From contig RDXA01000152.1 in assembly GCA_004292705.1 (NCBI GenBank), positions 1 to 6,065 on the forward strand: a DNA stretch of 6,065 bases, in the 5' to 3' direction. The notes beneath the pieces were generated by a model. That model was not told the DNA's origin and did no database searches. It saw only the letters and a list, made by a program, of their open reading frames with translations. Made by a program: the position numbers and the translations under genes. Positions 5,648-6,065 of the stretch are shown here, piece by piece; positions within the stretch are counted from its first letter, which is position 1, and each line of letters starts with the position of its first letter. This DNA is from Sphingomonadales bacterium (GTDB lineage Bacteria > Pseudomonadota > Alphaproteobacteria > Sphingomonadales > Sphingomonadaceae).

Positions 5648-5676
5648 CCCTGACCGGCGAATGCTACCGGGCAGGG
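5648..5676. repeat. Imperfect inverted repeat upstream of the kinase gene
   Basis: CCCTG-A-CCGG (5648-5657) mirrors CCGG-G-CAGGG (5667-5676) with one mismatch and a 9-base loop. It sits 21-50 bases upstream of the kinase start, inside the 112-base gap after fumC. It could be an operator, a structure in the kinase leader, or part of the fumC 3' end. No T run follows on the minus strand, so it is not a typical terminator. Confidence 0.4.
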
Positions 5677-5738
5677 CGCTTGTCGTCGGGCAACGTCAGG
5701 CCTTGGTCGAAAGATGAACGGCTGTTCAGGCGCGCCCG

Positions 5739-6065
5739 TCAATCTCTCGGCTTGATCATATCGGATGGAACGACCCACTGGGCGAACTGATCTTCGGTCA
5801 ACAGGCCAAGCAACAGCGCCGCTGCCTTGAGGGTGGTGCCCTCGGCATGGGCCTTCTTGGCGATCTTGGCGGCGTTGTCGTAGCCGATGTGCGGGTTGAG
5901 CGCTGTCACCAGCATCAGGCTTTCGTTCAGCAGCTGGGTGATGCGGGTGGTGTTGGCTTCGATCCCGACGACGCAATTGTCGGTGAAGGCGTGGCTCGCA
6001 TCGCCGATCAGCTTCATCGATTGCAGCACGTTGTAGATGATGACGGGCTTGAACACGTTGAGCTC
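5739..6065 (-). CDS. fumC: Fumarate hydratase class II, C-terminal part
   Basis: The frame enters from the right edge and ends at a TGA at 5739-5741, giving 108 C-terminal residues of a protein normally about 460 long. The sequence fits class II fumarase closely: ELN at the edge, then GIEANTTRI (35-43), ESLMLVTALNPHIGYDNAAKIAKKA (48-72), and the small C-terminal domain with EGTTLK, a LLTEDQFAQWV helix and the ending PSDMIKPRD. Class II fumarase is a homotetramer that interconverts fumarate and malate in the citric acid cycle without an iron-sulfur cluster. The family signature GSSxMPxKxNP lies outside the window. Aspartase is related, but the SLMLVTALNPHIGYD stretch favours fumarase. The gene is on the same strand as the kinase, 112 bases upstream, with no obvious terminator between them, so read-through is possible. 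Confidence 0.95.
   Translation of the reverse strand, partial: ELNVFKPVIIYNVLQSMKLIGDASHAFTDNCVVGIEANTTRITQLLNESLMLVTALNPHIGYDNAAKIAKKAHAEGTTLKAAALLLGLLTEDQFAQWVVPSDMIKPRD

Noticed and set aside
5715..5728. TGAAC/GTTCA hairpin as the fumC terminator
   Set aside because: The stem is only 5 bases and no real T run follows on the minus strand.

Overview
The window is GC-rich, gene-dense alphaproteobacterial chromosome. The ribosomal protein sequences, an UrcA-family secreted protein and the general style of the genes point to Sphingomonadales, probably the Erythrobacteraceae. That placement rests on recognition and no search was run. I see no insertion sequence, phage gene, CRISPR array, tRNA or rRNA, and no stretch longer than about 230 bases lacks a gene. 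This looks like ordinary core chromosome with a few poorly characterised small genes, not a mobile or defence island.

Region 1 (1-1480, plus strand) holds the 3' end of a cutA-like gene, then rplM and rpsI, which encode ribosomal proteins L13 and S9. The rplM stop and rpsI start share one base. A strong intrinsic terminator closes the pair.

Region 2 (1502-2908, minus strand) reads leftward. It starts with a 90-residue protein with three predicted membrane spans. Eight bases later comes a calcineurin-like metallophosphoesterase of the class III cyclic-nucleotide phosphodiesterase type. After a 160-base gap there is a 65-residue protein with two predicted spans. Neither small membrane protein has a function I recognise.

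Region 3 (3137-3549, plus strand) is a single gene for an exported UrcA-family protein, with an excellent ribosome binding site and its own terminator.

Region 4 (3613-5626, minus strand) is a two-component system: a LytS/YehU-type membrane histidine kinase followed by a LytTR response regulator whose start overlaps the kinase stop by 8 bases. Upstream on the same strand, the 3' end of a class II fumarase gene (fumC) runs off the right edge.

The clearest functional units are the L13-S9 pair, the kinase-regulator pair and the membrane protein-phosphoesterase pair. The best leads for new biology are modest: the unassigned signal and targets of the two-component system, the two small membrane proteins beside a phosphoesterase, and the unknown role of UrcA.
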